A DNA stretch of 64,000 bases from a virus. How positions within the stretch are numbered: the first letter of the stretch is position 1; every line of letters begins with the position of its first letter. Under the pieces are notes generated by a model. The model was not told the DNA's origin and made no database searches. It worked only from the letters and a program-made list of their open reading frames with translations. The translations under genes were made by a program, and so were the position numbers. Shown piece by piece: positions 46,385-56,024 of this stretch. The DNA lies in IMG/VR virus record IMGVR_UViG_3300042558_004148, positions 62,001-126,000 of that record. One strand, written 5' to 3'.

Positions 46385-47941
46385 ATGCCAAATATAAATA
46401 TACAATCTTTAGAATATTCGGACTCCCAATCGGAAATGTTCGATAAGGTAAATCTTAATTTTGATGAGATTATCGAAATACATGGGGGATCGCAAGGTAG
46501 GATAGGACCTACTGGTGGTGATGGAGCCATCGGTGATAGAGGTAAGCCTGGACCTACTGGAAATACAGGAGTCAGAGGAAATAGATGGTTTATTGATATT
46601 TCTCAGCCTTCCGGGCCAGGTGACACTGTTATTTATGGTGATTATTGGGTTAATAGAGATTCTGGTATTATTAATATATTTACTTCATTGGGATGGCAAC
46701 CTACTGGATATAGCTTATCCGACGGAGATTCCATATTTAAAAATTCGGGGTCCATATTCTCCACTGGTATTACCGGATCAGCAATATCATTAAATCAGAT
46801 AACACCATCCGATTATCTGGTCATAGTAGCCGATAAAACACCAGGTTCTGGGGTTTTAAATCAGAATCTAGCTAAATTTTTATTATCGACTGATACCACA
46901 GTAAATGATTCGCCAATATTGGAATTCTCAAAAACTAATATTGAGGATGGAAATATAGCTGACTATTCACAACATCCAATATTTAGATGGAATAATTTTA
47001 CTCCGACCGACGATGGCTTGGTATTAGAAATACCAGGGGGATCATTTATAATAGGAGCATCTGGTGGATCTGATATAAAATTCAATGAATTTATAATGAA
47101 TTCACCAGGTACAATATCATTTAATTATGGTACTACCTCCGGATCAGGAATATACTCCACTGGTGGATTTGAGATTAATGCTCCCAGCGGACAATTTAGT
47201 ATACTGAGTTCAAATATAAGCATTACCGGGGGTACATCCTCAATATCAGCTCCGGTTCAATTAAATCCAAGCTTACCTGATGGTGTTTTTAGTACTTATT
47301 TATATAGCGGTGGAACCGCACCAGCACTAAGAACTACCAGATCTGGAGATACCTTTTCTACTCTATCCCATTCCGTTTATAATATTAGTTTGGAGTCATC
47401 AAATGGAGGACAAAGAGACTTCTTTATAGATACAAGGGGTAAAATTAGAACCAAGAAAACTGAAACAGGTATATCATATGCTAATACTACCACTGATGTA
47501 ACGAGTGCTATAACATCTCCATATACAGCAAATACTAACTGGTATATGTTAACCAGGACAGGAACTCCGATAGATTCATCGGTCCTACAGGATGGTAACA
47601 CTATGGTCATAAACCCAGTTGTTCCTACCAGTGGATTTATAGGGATTGGTATTTATACAGGATCCGATTATTCATTAGGTACTACTGGTGGTATTAATAG
47701 AGGTGAATCTATAGATATAAATGTTCTTGTAAGTCCCAATGATCTGGTATATCCCAGTAACGGAATAACATTTATAGGAAAGGGAACTACCTCCGGTAAC
47801 ATTACTAGCTTGGTTGAACTTTCTAATATAGCATCCTCATTGGATCTAACCATAGCTAGAGGTGTTACCGGAGATTATATAACGGTTTTTTATAGATCAT
47901 ATGGAATTAATGGCGGATCTGGAGGATCTTTTACTATTTGA
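46385..47941 (+). CDS. Collagen-like fibre paralogue 1
   Basis: A 518-residue protein, first of three consecutive paralogues. Residues 1-34 form the shared N-terminal module (SEMFDKVNLNFDEIIEIHGG). Residues 38-66 are Gly-X-Y collagen-like triplets (GRIGPTGGDGAIGDRGKPG). Residues 67-95 carry the shared W...QPxG...DYW motif. A conserved 'LLSTD...ILEFSKT...HPIFRWN' block follows. The C-terminal part is Gly/Ser/Thr-rich and diverges from its siblings. Collagen-like stretches in phage fibres trimerise. It starts two bases after the preceding gene's stop. Predicted short tail fibre or adhesin. Confidence 0.75.
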   Translation: MPNINIQSLEYSDSQSEMFDKVNLNFDEIIEIHGGSQGRIGPTGGDGAIGDRGKPGPTGNTGVRGNRWFIDISQPSGPGDTVIYGDYWVNRDSGIINIFTSLGWQPTGYSLSDGDSIFKNSGSIFSTGITGSAISLNQITPSDYLVIVADKTPGSGVLNQNLAKFLLSTDTTVNDSPILEFSKTNIEDGNIADYSQHPIFRWNNFTPTDDGLVLEIPGGSFIIGASGGSDIKFNEFIMNSPGTISFNYGTTSGSGIYSTGGFEINAPSGQFSILSSNISITGGTSSISAPVQLNPSLPDGVFSTYLYSGGTAPALRTTRSGDTFSTLSHSVYNISLESSNGGQRDFFIDTRGKIRTKKTETGISYANTTTDVTSAITSPYTANTNWYMLTRTGTPIDSSVLQDGNTMVINPVVPTSGFIGIGIYTGSDYSLGTTGGINRGESIDINVLVSPNDLVYPSNGITFIGKGTTSGNITSLVELSNIASSLDLTIARGVTGDYITVFYRSYGINGGSGGSFTI

Positions 47942-47968
47942 TATATAGTGTAATTACCATTTAATAAT

Positions 47969-49639
47969 ATGACAGAGTTACAGTTACTTAGAATAGAAGA
48001 AGGGGATTCTCAGAATAATATAATTGATAAAATTAATTATAATTTTACCGGTATAATTGACTTCGGTGGAGGCCCTTATGGAAAGATAGGTAAAATTGGA
48101 CCTGATGGAAATAAGGGAGCTACTGGCCCGGTGGGTTCATACGGGGATCTCGGAAGGAGAGGTAGTATATGGAACATTGGTCCGACACAACCCCAAGGAA
48201 ATAACGTATATTTATCAGATTATTGGATGAACACTGATGAATTTAATAATATATACGAGTTCAACGGAAATTCTTGGGCATTGAGTGGCATAAACGTAAG
48301 ATCCAGGGATTTATTTTATGTTGATGGTCCAGTAATAACATCATCGGGCAACAGTACTAAAAGGGGTTATTACATATCATCTTCTCTTCCCTTAAGTTAT
48401 ACAACAGTAATTAGTGACGTCCAGATAACAAGTGGATCAAGCACCAGTTCCCCTAATGCGATACCAAATCCGCAGTATAGTAAATTCGTTATATCCACCG
48501 ATGGACTTAATCCGAATAAGAATATACTGGAGTTTAGTAAACACCAGTATTCTTCGAATTTAGCATTTACACAAAAAACACCCAGATTTTATTGGACTCA
48601 GGGAGCGACATCAGCAAGAGGAAATTATGGACTTAGCTTGCTTAGTGGATATAGATTCGATATAAACACTTCTTCCGATTTATATATTGCTTCCATTTCG
48701 TCAGGTATTAATTTAACCTCAACTGGAATCAATATGACAACGCCTAGTACTTTACCATTCGGTATAAATGCAACATCGAGAATTACATTTAATTTTTCGA
48801 CAGGTTCAGCCATATTCTCGACCAGTAATATAAGTTTCTCAGGTGGATTATTTTCTTTTAAAACCCCGATATATTCTTCTACCCAAAGTAATAGTGTTAT
48901 TCCAACGATGAGGTTGGCTTCAGCGTCGGCTAATACTGGAAATATTAGATATGTTTATCCATCCACTGGAACTAAGCTAATAAATCTATTTAGAAGTGTT
49001 CAATCTGGATCTATTATAAACTATGTAGATGGGTCTGGATTATTTTATTTTAATAAAAGAGTTAATTCCATACAGAATGCACAATCTGTAACTGCAACAA
49101 CGACATCGGTAGTTGCAGGAACACAGATAGATTGGGTTACAGTTCTTCCCTCTATCTCATTAACGTCAACCGGCAATTATGTATGGTCGAATAATGGAAT
49201 GGATTTAGTTGTAACAAAACCAACATCTACTGCAAACCAGAGAGGATTATGTTTATGGACTCCTGCCACTGGTGGAGCACCTGGTGGAAATGGTGGGTGG
49301 CTAAAATTATTGGAAAATGGTGAATCGATAAACTTTAGAGTTCATAGTGGCAATTCAGGAACTTCTAGTACCGATAATTTTAAATTCATTGGACTAAATA
49401 CTTCAAATAATCAGGGAGATGCACCTAATAATACACCATCTTCAAACTATTCATTTATTAATTTATCTGCATCTAATGGGGTTGGAGCATCTACAATAGA
49501 CATAACAATAGTTAATATACAAGGAACCGGATCAACTGCGGGTAACAGAAGATGGTTCAAAGTATATTATTCAGCATGGGGAGGTGGATTAACAACAAAC
49601 CAATGTGGTGTACTAACAACATATAATGCAACAGCCTAA
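47969..49639 (+). CDS. Collagen-like fibre paralogue 2
   Basis: A 556-residue paralogue of its neighbours on both sides. The N-terminal module (NNIIDKINYNFTGIIDFGGG) is followed by collagen-like triplets at 38-66 (GKIGKIGPDGNKGATGPVG) and the QPQGNN...DYW motif. The shared 'FVISTDGLNPNKNILEFSKH...PRFYWTQ' block follows. The C-terminal half is Ser/Thr/Asn-rich beta sequence of its own type, with a Gly-rich stretch (PATGGAPGGNGGWLKLL). The three copies differ most at their tips, as expected for adhesins under diversifying pressure. Confidence 0.75.
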   Translation: MTELQLLRIEEGDSQNNIIDKINYNFTGIIDFGGGPYGKIGKIGPDGNKGATGPVGSYGDLGRRGSIWNIGPTQPQGNNVYLSDYWMNTDEFNNIYEFNGNSWALSGINVRSRDLFYVDGPVITSSGNSTKRGYYISSSLPLSYTTVISDVQITSGSSTSSPNAIPNPQYSKFVISTDGLNPNKNILEFSKHQYSSNLAFTQKTPRFYWTQGATSARGNYGLSLLSGYRFDINTSSDLYIASISSGINLTSTGINMTTPSTLPFGINATSRITFNFSTGSAIFSTSNISFSGGLFSFKTPIYSSTQSNSVIPTMRLASASANTGNIRYVYPSTGTKLINLFRSVQSGSIINYVDGSGLFYFNKRVNSIQNAQSVTATTTSVVAGTQIDWVTVLPSISLTSTGNYVWSNNGMDLVVTKPTSTANQRGLCLWTPATGGAPGGNGGWLKLLENGESINFRVHSGNSGTSSTDNFKFIGLNTSNNQGDAPNNTPSSNYSFINLSASNGVGASTIDITIVNIQGTGSTAGNRRWFKVYYSAWGGGLTTNQCGVLTTYNATA

Positions 49640-49641
49640 AT

Positions 49642-51753
49642 ATGCACTTCAATACTAAATATATTTTTCAAGGTGACTCAAAAAGTGAAGCCTTAGCTAA
49701 GATTAATTACAACTTTGATCAGATAGTTTCTTTTGGTGTTGGTCCTAATGGTCACCAGGGTGCTAAAGGAGCTACCGGAATATATGGGCCAGCTGGATTC
49801 AAGGGAATTAGCGGAACTACTGGTAATAGAGCAAGTAAATGGTATAGCCAATCAGCTCAACCTGCCGGAAGTCAACAATATGATTTATGGATAGATTCCA
49901 ATACTGCGGACGGAGTTGTTAATCAGAAGGGCTCAACCGGTTCTTGGACCGATACTGGATATAGACTTTTTAGTTCACTATACTTTAAATCTTATGAGTT
50001 TATACAGGGACCGGCCGGGGTAACAGATAAATATGTCATTGGTCTAAATAATGTCGGTGCATCAGCAGCATATACCAACCTGGTAATAAGTGATTCTGAT
50101 ATGAGTATATCTGATATAAATCCAAACAACTCCAAGGTATTAATTTCTACTGATGATCAGATAAATTTGCCAGTGATGGGATTTTCTAAGTCCGGTGCTA
50201 TATCGAACTCGAGACCATCTTTCTATTGGAAAAATACTGGAATTCTGGGTGATTTAGAATTCAGATCAGGTGGAATATTTAGGATAAGCTCGTATCTTGA
50301 TACTTCTATAAATACCGGCACTTCAAGATTAAATATATCAGGTAACAGAATAAATTCAACCTCCCTTAATTATAGCTTATCTGGTGTAGGTGATTTTACT
50401 ATAGCATCGAATAACACGATTGGTGCAGGAACTTTCTTTAATGTTAATGCATCAAATTTGGTCTTCAATCAGCTAGCTTATGATCATCTTGGTTCAATTG
50501 TAATATCCGCTGCAACTGGATCTTATTTATTAAATAATACACCTACAACGGCATTTGCGGGAAGTAATATCGAGCTGGAAGTAAGTAGCTTAAATAACTC
50601 GATATTTGAATTTACCGGTATAGGTGGAGGTAATATACTTTCTGCTAAACCTCAGGGAACAGTTTCAAGTGGTAATTTTTCGCAAACTATATTTGGGTCA
50701 ACGGGAGGAGCCACTGGTGGAACTGGTGGTCCATATTCATATCATGTCAGAAGACTACAGCAAATAAGACAAAACACCATAAATGTAAATAATGTTACCT
50801 TATATCGTGCTACCTTTGGCTCAACGGCAAATCTAACAAATGTTTTTGATATAAGAAATCTCACATTTTGGGAATCTGATGTTATAGTGGTTACTCCGCT
50901 TTCCTATACTTCGGCCGGCGGTGTTTATTTATATGTTCCAGCCGATTATACGCAGAGCATATATCCAATATATTCCTATAATAGATCCAGAACATTTAGA
51001 GTGATGCTAGATAATACTGAAACCAATCCAACGGGTAGAAATATACTTGGTCTTATTGTAGACTTTAGTCAATTTATTTCCAGTATAGGTACGGTGGTAA
51101 AAGTTTACGTCCAATTCCCTTCGACAACATGTCAATATGTTGATCTTACCTGGTTAGCATACGCTAATGCAAATAACGCTAATACCAGGTTATTCTGGAA
51201 AACATGCGATGGCAGGGGAGGATATTTAGATCTGACTAATCTATATTCAGTTGGTGTAGAACCACCTCCATCTAGTGGAACTGCTGGGGGTACCGTTCCT
51301 ACTAGCGGTGGATCTTCTCCGGGTGGAGGTGGATGTCCGACTCCTGATATGCCTATTATGATAAGTCCGGAATTAAGTATATTTGCTGGTGATCTTCAAA
51401 TCGGGGATGAAATATATACCATACATGAAATTAGTAACGAATGGGGTTATTATAAAGTCTCATATATAGAAACTACGATACAGCCTATAGTTTCTGTAAA
51501 TATAGGAGGAAAAATATTAACTGTTTCTGATACGCATAAATTTTTATTAAGTTCGGGAGATTATGTTTCTGTTAGTGAAATTGAAATAGGATCCGAAATA
51601 AAAACGATGAACGGAACTTCAATACTTGAATCAGTGCATGCTATTGGAAATGGTGAGGTACTAAAAATAGAAATAGAAGATGCTCATACATATGTTATTG
51701 ATAGTATCATATCTCATAACAAGATAGTAAGATCATTAACAATTGAACCATAA
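49642..51753 (+). CDS. Collagen-like fibre paralogue 3 with Hint domain
   Basis: A 703-residue third paralogue: shared N-terminal module (EALAKINYNFDQIVSFGVG), Gly-X-Y triplets at 37-62, QPAGS...DLW motif and 'VLISTD...PVMGFSK...PSFYW' block. After its own beta-rich middle, a Gly/Ser/Pro linker (residues about 540-564) leads to a Hint domain from Cys565 (CPTPDMPIMISPEL) through LQIGDEIYT, SDTHKFLLSS (His632) and HTYVIDSIISHNK (His692-Asn693). The Thr of the usual T-x-x-H is Ser here. Ten residues (KIVRSLTIEP) follow Asn693. The first is Lys, not Cys/Ser/Thr, so full splicing is not expected; cleavage is possible. Confidence 0.8.
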   Translation: MHFNTKYIFQGDSKSEALAKINYNFDQIVSFGVGPNGHQGAKGATGIYGPAGFKGISGTTGNRASKWYSQSAQPAGSQQYDLWIDSNTADGVVNQKGSTGSWTDTGYRLFSSLYFKSYEFIQGPAGVTDKYVIGLNNVGASAAYTNLVISDSDMSISDINPNNSKVLISTDDQINLPVMGFSKSGAISNSRPSFYWKNTGILGDLEFRSGGIFRISSYLDTSINTGTSRLNISGNRINSTSLNYSLSGVGDFTIASNNTIGAGTFFNVNASNLVFNQLAYDHLGSIVISAATGSYLLNNTPTTAFAGSNIELEVSSLNNSIFEFTGIGGGNILSAKPQGTVSSGNFSQTIFGSTGGATGGTGGPYSYHVRRLQQIRQNTINVNNVTLYRATFGSTANLTNVFDIRNLTFWESDVIVVTPLSYTSAGGVYLYVPADYTQSIYPIYSYNRSRTFRVMLDNTETNPTGRNILGLIVDFSQFISSIGTVVKVYVQFPSTTCQYVDLTWLAYANANNANTRLFWKTCDGRGGYLDLTNLYSVGVEPPPSSGTAGGTVPTSGGSSPGGGGCPTPDMPIMISPELSIFAGDLQIGDEIYTIHEISNEWGYYKVSYIETTIQPIVSVNIGGKILTVSDTHKFLLSSGDYVSVSEIEIGSEIKTMNGTSILESVHAIGNGEVLKIEIEDAHTYVIDSIISHNKIVRSLTIEP

Positions 51754-51771
51754 ATATAAATGTAATATAAT

Positions 51772-52035
51772 ATGATAAGCTTAACAACAGAAGAAAAATC
51801 AGAAATACTCAATCTATCCAGAAATTTCGTTGAAATTCACCAGGAGATAGTGGGAGTAGAAAAAGAGATTAAAAGATTGGAGGAGTTATCTTCCGAATTA
51901 ATTGCCAAATTGGAAGATTGCAGGGAAAGAGAATGTGATTTCACACAGTCACTTTCTTCTAAATATGGCGAGGGTTCATTGGACGCTATTAATTTAGCAT
52001 GGAAAAAAGAAGAATTAGTAAATGAAGTACTTTAG
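51772..52035 (+). CDS. Small coiled-coil protein
   Basis: An 87-residue, acidic, almost wholly helical protein. Heptad-like runs (VEIHQEIVGVEKEIKRLEEL, ELIAKLEDCRERECDFTQSL) suggest a coiled coil. It ends KKEELVNEVL. It overlaps the following membrane protein by 14 bases, so the two are translationally coupled and may act together. It has no signal peptide and no recognised family. A structural or lysis-accessory role is possible. Confidence 0.65.
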   Translation: MISLTTEEKSEILNLSRNFVEIHQEIVGVEKEIKRLEELSSELIAKLEDCRERECDFTQSLSSKYGEGSLDAINLAWKKEELVNEVL

Positions 52036-52867
52036 CAAGGAGACGGTTTCAAAAGTTGGTAATATAGTTACCAGCAGATTTTTTATGCTAGCTATGCTGG
52101 TTGTATTGGTTCTGTTATTACTTAGACAATGTGGCGAAGCAGATAATGCTAAAGCTGAAGCATTGAGAGAGCATAATAATTATCTAGCATCACTGGATAG
52201 TGTAAGAACAATCAAAAATGACATGGGTCATTTAATACAGGAGAAAGCAACATATGAATTAAAAGCTTCTGAGCTTTCTGCGGAGCAAAAGAATTTAATT
52301 CAGCAACTAGGACTTAAATCAAATGGTAGGGGTGATACTCCAAACTCAGTAATCAATATGATAGCCGAGATTAGAGATAGCATTAATGTAGCATCCACTA
52401 TTGTAAAGGACCCAAATGGAGCAGAATCAATAACATTTGTACATAATCCGCAGATGCCAGGGAATAATAAATTAAAAATCGATGGTAAGACTCCATATGT
52501 TGTGGAAATACGTGTAGATCCAACAGATTCTACCAAGTATATAGCATCCGTTATACCAGGTCTTACCTCATTAATAATGGAGCAGAATATAGATATAACA
52601 ACTGGAATCTATAGAGACCCAAAAACTAAAAGAATGATGACGAGGGTTAGTACAACATATCCGGGTCTTACTTTTAATGATATAAATTCATTTGACATAA
52701 CGGATAGTCCAGATACCAGAAAAGCGCTAAAAGCTGCTAGAAAGGAATTTGGGTTTGGTGCTCAATTGGGATACGGTCTTTCTGGATCAAATTCCGGTAT
52801 AACACCTGGGTTTTATATAGGTATCGGTTTACAATATTCACCTAAGTTCTTACAATTCGGAAAATAA
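52022..52867 (+). CDS. Membrane-anchored protein with coiled coil and beta C-terminus
   Basis: A 281-residue protein with one transmembrane segment at residues 19-35 (FFMLAMLVVLVLLLLRQ). A long helical coiled-coil-like region (residues 41-96, AEALREHNNYLASLDSVRT and onwards) follows. After that come a soluble beta domain and a C-terminal end, FGAQLGYGLSGSNSGITPGF then YIGIGLQYSPKFLQFG, typical of outer-membrane-like beta strands. One hydrophobic anchor, a long helix and a terminal beta element would let it span the periplasm. This suggests a spanin-like lysis protein, inferred only. Its Cys37 lies after the membrane segment without a clear lipobox. Confidence 0.6.
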   Translation: MKYFSKETVSKVGNIVTSRFFMLAMLVVLVLLLLRQCGEADNAKAEALREHNNYLASLDSVRTIKNDMGHLIQEKATYELKASELSAEQKNLIQQLGLKSNGRGDTPNSVINMIAEIRDSINVASTIVKDPNGAESITFVHNPQMPGNNKLKIDGKTPYVVEIRVDPTDSTKYIASVIPGLTSLIMEQNIDITTGIYRDPKTKRMMTRVSTTYPGLTFNDINSFDITDSPDTRKALKAARKEFGFGAQLGYGLSGSNSGITPGFYIGIGLQYSPKFLQFGK

Positions 52868-52875
52868 TATAAAAA

Positions 52876-55191
52876 ATGGCATTTACAACTACATCTAAAT
52901 TTGTTCAGATAACACCATACCTCCTAATGGAGTATATGTACGCTGATGAACCAACCCCGGAGACATATTTTGTTAATAACGGACCTGTTACTGTGGGGTA
53001 CGATAAGTTGGTAAATGACTACATGAATAATAACGTGCAGGTATTTAATAGCGAATCTGATTATTCAATAACACATAATACCACGGAGAATAGTGTGGTG
53101 AGAATAGGGGAAAGCTCATTTGTTACTTTAGATTCGAATCTGATAATACCTTTTAATGACTATAGTGATGAATTAACTAATACTGTTGATCTACCTATAA
53201 CATTTCCATCGAACATACAGGTTGTTTACGATACTGTTAGATATCACATTAGGGCCGGTTATAACCTAAATAATATAGATGGTATTATAATGGGAATAGA
53301 ATACCAGGATCAGAACTTGGAGTTTGTTACGGTTTCACAAATCCTTATAAAAAAAGGAACGGAGCAGGACTATTATTTGAATCCTAGCCCAGTTACCATA
53401 GGATCTAATATCTATGATAAGTATTTTGAAATAAAAGTACCAAATTTAAAAGATATGGGTGATAAGTATTTAACTGCATCAAATGTTTTTAAACCACAGA
53501 CACTCGCATCACTAATAAGCTCCAGTGGAGAAGGATTTATATACGGTTCCCCCATCAGAATAAGCGCTTGGCAAATTCAGAATACCGTTGATTTTAATGG
53601 ATATCAAAGGTATAATTCTTCCCTGATATCTATTTTATCATTAGAGCAGGAGGATCCATTTTCTAATATAGGAGCAACAATAAAAGAATCTGACCAGGGT
53701 CAATTCTTTGAATATTATGCAACCGATAATGAGGGATTTATAGAGGACTTTGTTCTTTTCCAGAATTCAATTGGTAATTCATACTATATAAGTCATGAAA
53801 TAGAAGTTCTTGAACAAATTGGGGCAGCTTTTATACAGACGTCACAATTTCAATCAATACAAACTACCGCATACGATCTACCTAATTATTATAGACCCAT
53901 AGTTAGAAATGCTGGTGTTGCTGCTAGTTTTACGTTGAGATATACCATGTCGCTGGTTAACAATGTTAATCAAAATAGAACAATAAGAATATCAACATAT
54001 ACATCATCCAATCCTTCACAATGGGGAACTAATATAACACCAATATCACTTAGTAATTTTCCACAGGTTCAGAAGATCTATAATAGGATATATTCGCAGG
54101 CTGATATTAAATTGGGTAATAATAATCAGAATAAGATAAGGGAAATAATTAAATACAGCAATGTTTTTATAGATCAAAATTATGTTACTGCAACTATAAA
54201 TAATCTAAATTTCGTTGATAATACTTTGAGTAATATTGATGGGGCAGGAAATAGTACAGCATATGGTACGGGAAAACTAACCATAGCGATATCTCCTTTT
54301 GATAATTTCTATAAATTTAAGTTCATTAAAAGTGGTCCATCTGGAGATCCAGTTGCAATAGATCTTAGTAGCTCCGGTAAATTTAATTTATCTTTTGTTA
54401 ATCCAAAGGGTAATAAAATACAGATACCATCATTGGACGATAAAGGTATAGCTAATCCATTATCTGGAGAATTAGCATTTAAGATAGATGAATCTATATC
54501 CATGCAGATATTACAGATAACCGATAGAAGATTTTTTATAACTAATGGTACCACAGTAAGTCCAGCAACAGGTTCTGTTACTGGAAGTGAGACAATAAAG
54601 GTTTCATCAGGGGTAAGCAGTAATGTTCTGGAGAAGAGAATAGAAAGCGTAGTCGCAACAAGGAGAGACGAGAATCAATCGATATCAAGTGTGGGTAATA
54701 GCGTAAGTATAGGAGGATCTACCTTAGCCAGTACCGTTGGTAATACCAGCTCCGTTATGTATTGGGGTTATTGGAAAAAAGATGGGGAAGCTGACTTTGT
54801 AACGGGTCCAACTGCTGCTCCTGCTCCTATCATAACAACGTCAGGAAGCGGAACAAGTGGAACTGGAATAATAGGTACCTTGGCCCCTGCCAGATCAATA
54901 GTTAAATCCATACCTCCTGCATTTATTACATCCGGACAGGCCTCGGCTATAACAACTCCGAGAGCAAATACATCGCAGTCATTGAGGGGTAATATTTTGA
55001 TCTCTGCTTTAAGCGCTGAAATGGCTGGATATAAAGCAATAGGTTGGGCTGATTCGACAGTAATGCAATATTTCTTAAATCCAGGTAAACCCGGATATAT
55101 CAAATATCCTAATTTAACTAAGTCTGATTTTGTTAAAGCTGCTGATGGTATACTTTCACCAGCTAGCATATCTTCAATTTCAGGGCAATAA
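52876..55191 (+). CDS. Large virion protein
   Basis: A 771-residue protein not recognised by sequence. The start (AFTTTSKFVQITPYLLMEYM) and many Tyr/Asn/Ser-rich strands mark it as a virion protein. Internal features include VDFNGYQRYNSSLISILSLE, then QEDPFSNIGATIKESDQ, and a Gly/Ser/Thr-rich section around residues 570-640. The Ala/Gly/Thr/Pro-rich linker near 655-680 (ITTSGSGTSGTGIIGTLAPA) is probably flexible. No membrane segment or enzyme motif. It sits right after the membrane protein and before the tube-like gene, so a tail or head-tail role is plausible but not shown. Confidence 0.65.
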   Translation: MAFTTTSKFVQITPYLLMEYMYADEPTPETYFVNNGPVTVGYDKLVNDYMNNNVQVFNSESDYSITHNTTENSVVRIGESSFVTLDSNLIIPFNDYSDELTNTVDLPITFPSNIQVVYDTVRYHIRAGYNLNNIDGIIMGIEYQDQNLEFVTVSQILIKKGTEQDYYLNPSPVTIGSNIYDKYFEIKVPNLKDMGDKYLTASNVFKPQTLASLISSSGEGFIYGSPIRISAWQIQNTVDFNGYQRYNSSLISILSLEQEDPFSNIGATIKESDQGQFFEYYATDNEGFIEDFVLFQNSIGNSYYISHEIEVLEQIGAAFIQTSQFQSIQTTAYDLPNYYRPIVRNAGVAASFTLRYTMSLVNNVNQNRTIRISTYTSSNPSQWGTNITPISLSNFPQVQKIYNRIYSQADIKLGNNNQNKIREIIKYSNVFIDQNYVTATINNLNFVDNTLSNIDGAGNSTAYGTGKLTIAISPFDNFYKFKFIKSGPSGDPVAIDLSSSGKFNLSFVNPKGNKIQIPSLDDKGIANPLSGELAFKIDESISMQILQITDRRFFITNGTTVSPATGSVTGSETIKVSSGVSSNVLEKRIESVVATRRDENQSISSVGNSVSIGGSTLASTVGNTSSVMYWGYWKKDGEADFVTGPTAAPAPIITTSGSGTSGTGIIGTLAPARSIVKSIPPAFITSGQASAITTPRANTSQSLRGNILISALSAEMAGYKAIGWADSTVMQYFLNPGKPGYIKYPNLTKSDFVKAADGILSPASISSISGQ

Positions 55192-55209
55192 TAAAAATAT
55201 AGATTAGAA

Positions 55210-55758
55210 ATGTTATTAAATTCAAAGCAGAATAGTTTTTATTTCGTATTTCCTAAGGGCTTCTTTCCGGAGAAGGTTATTAATAAATATCTTCCCTATA
55301 TAAAGAAACAACCTATTCCTTATGATACTATACAAAATTATGTAAATAGTACGATACAATCAATAGGATTCCCTGGAATGTCAATAGATTCAGTTGAACA
55401 AGTTAGACCATTAGGTAAAAAAATAACATATAAAAGTTCAACCCCAGTTCAGGAACTATTTTCAAAGGATTTCAGTGTTCAGTTTAGATTGGTTGATGGG
55501 TTCATTAATTATTTTATAATGATGGACACGATTCTGCATTTTTTAAATTTTGCAAACGAACAAATATTTATACAGAATTTACCAATAAGGATCATGGACA
55601 GCGATGGAAACATAGTGGTCTCAGTTACTTTTAAGGAGGTTACGCTTACCTCATTTTCCGAATTTGAATTAAACTATACATCAAATGCTGCACAGGATGC
55701 AACATTTAATGTTGGATTCAAAGCTAACTATATAGATATAGTTTTTGAATCGAATTAA
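55210..55758 (+). CDS. Tail tube-like virion protein candidate
   Basis: A 182-residue protein. The middle has FSVQFRLVDGFINYFIMMDT, followed by ILHFLNFANEQIFIQNLPIR and a final strand set (VSVTFKEVTLTSFSEFELNY, then ATFNVGFKANYIDIVF). Such 'strand-helix-strand...' sequence with Asp-Gly-Asn turns is compatible with the tube or tube-junction fold of T4 gp19/gp54. The length (gp19 is 163 residues) is similar. Homology was not demonstrated; it could also be another small tail protein. It lies after the 771-residue structural gene and before the replication-type genes. Confidence 0.5.
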   Translation: MLLNSKQNSFYFVFPKGFFPEKVINKYLPYIKKQPIPYDTIQNYVNSTIQSIGFPGMSIDSVEQVRPLGKKITYKSSTPVQELFSKDFSVQFRLVDGFINYFIMMDTILHFLNFANEQIFIQNLPIRIMDSDGNIVVSVTFKEVTLTSFSEFELNYTSNAAQDATFNVGFKANYIDIVFESN

Positions 55759-55784
55759 GATATATACATAAATAAAAACAAGAT

Positions 55785-56021
55785 ATGAAGACATTCACAG
55801 ATCTAAAAAAGATTAACGAAATGAAATACGGTCAGCCACTTTACAGTGAAAAAGACCACATGAAGAACTTATTAGTTGCAGCTTCTGGTAACGACCAGAG
55901 AGTTTTAAACGATATTGTTGATTGTTTAACAGAGGATCAGATGAAGAAGTGCTTCGATAAACTTTCCAAAGTTTATAATTATACAGGTAGCACTGGACAG
56001 AAGATCGCTCCTAGTATATAA
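55785..56021 (+). CDS. Small hypothetical protein
   Basis: A 78-residue protein beginning MKTFTDLKKINEMKYG, followed by KDHMKNLLVAASGNDQRVLN and a predicted helical C-terminal half. The start recalls the 'M-K-x-F' N-termini of other proteins in the window, but no real CTS-type cleavage pattern is clear. No enzyme motif or membrane segment. It precedes the RuvC-like gene by three bases and is probably co-transcribed with it. Confidence 0.6.
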   Translation: MKTFTDLKKINEMKYGQPLYSEKDHMKNLLVAASGNDQRVLNDIVDCLTEDQMKKCFDKLSKVYNYTGSTGQKIAPSI

Positions 56022-56024
56022 TAT

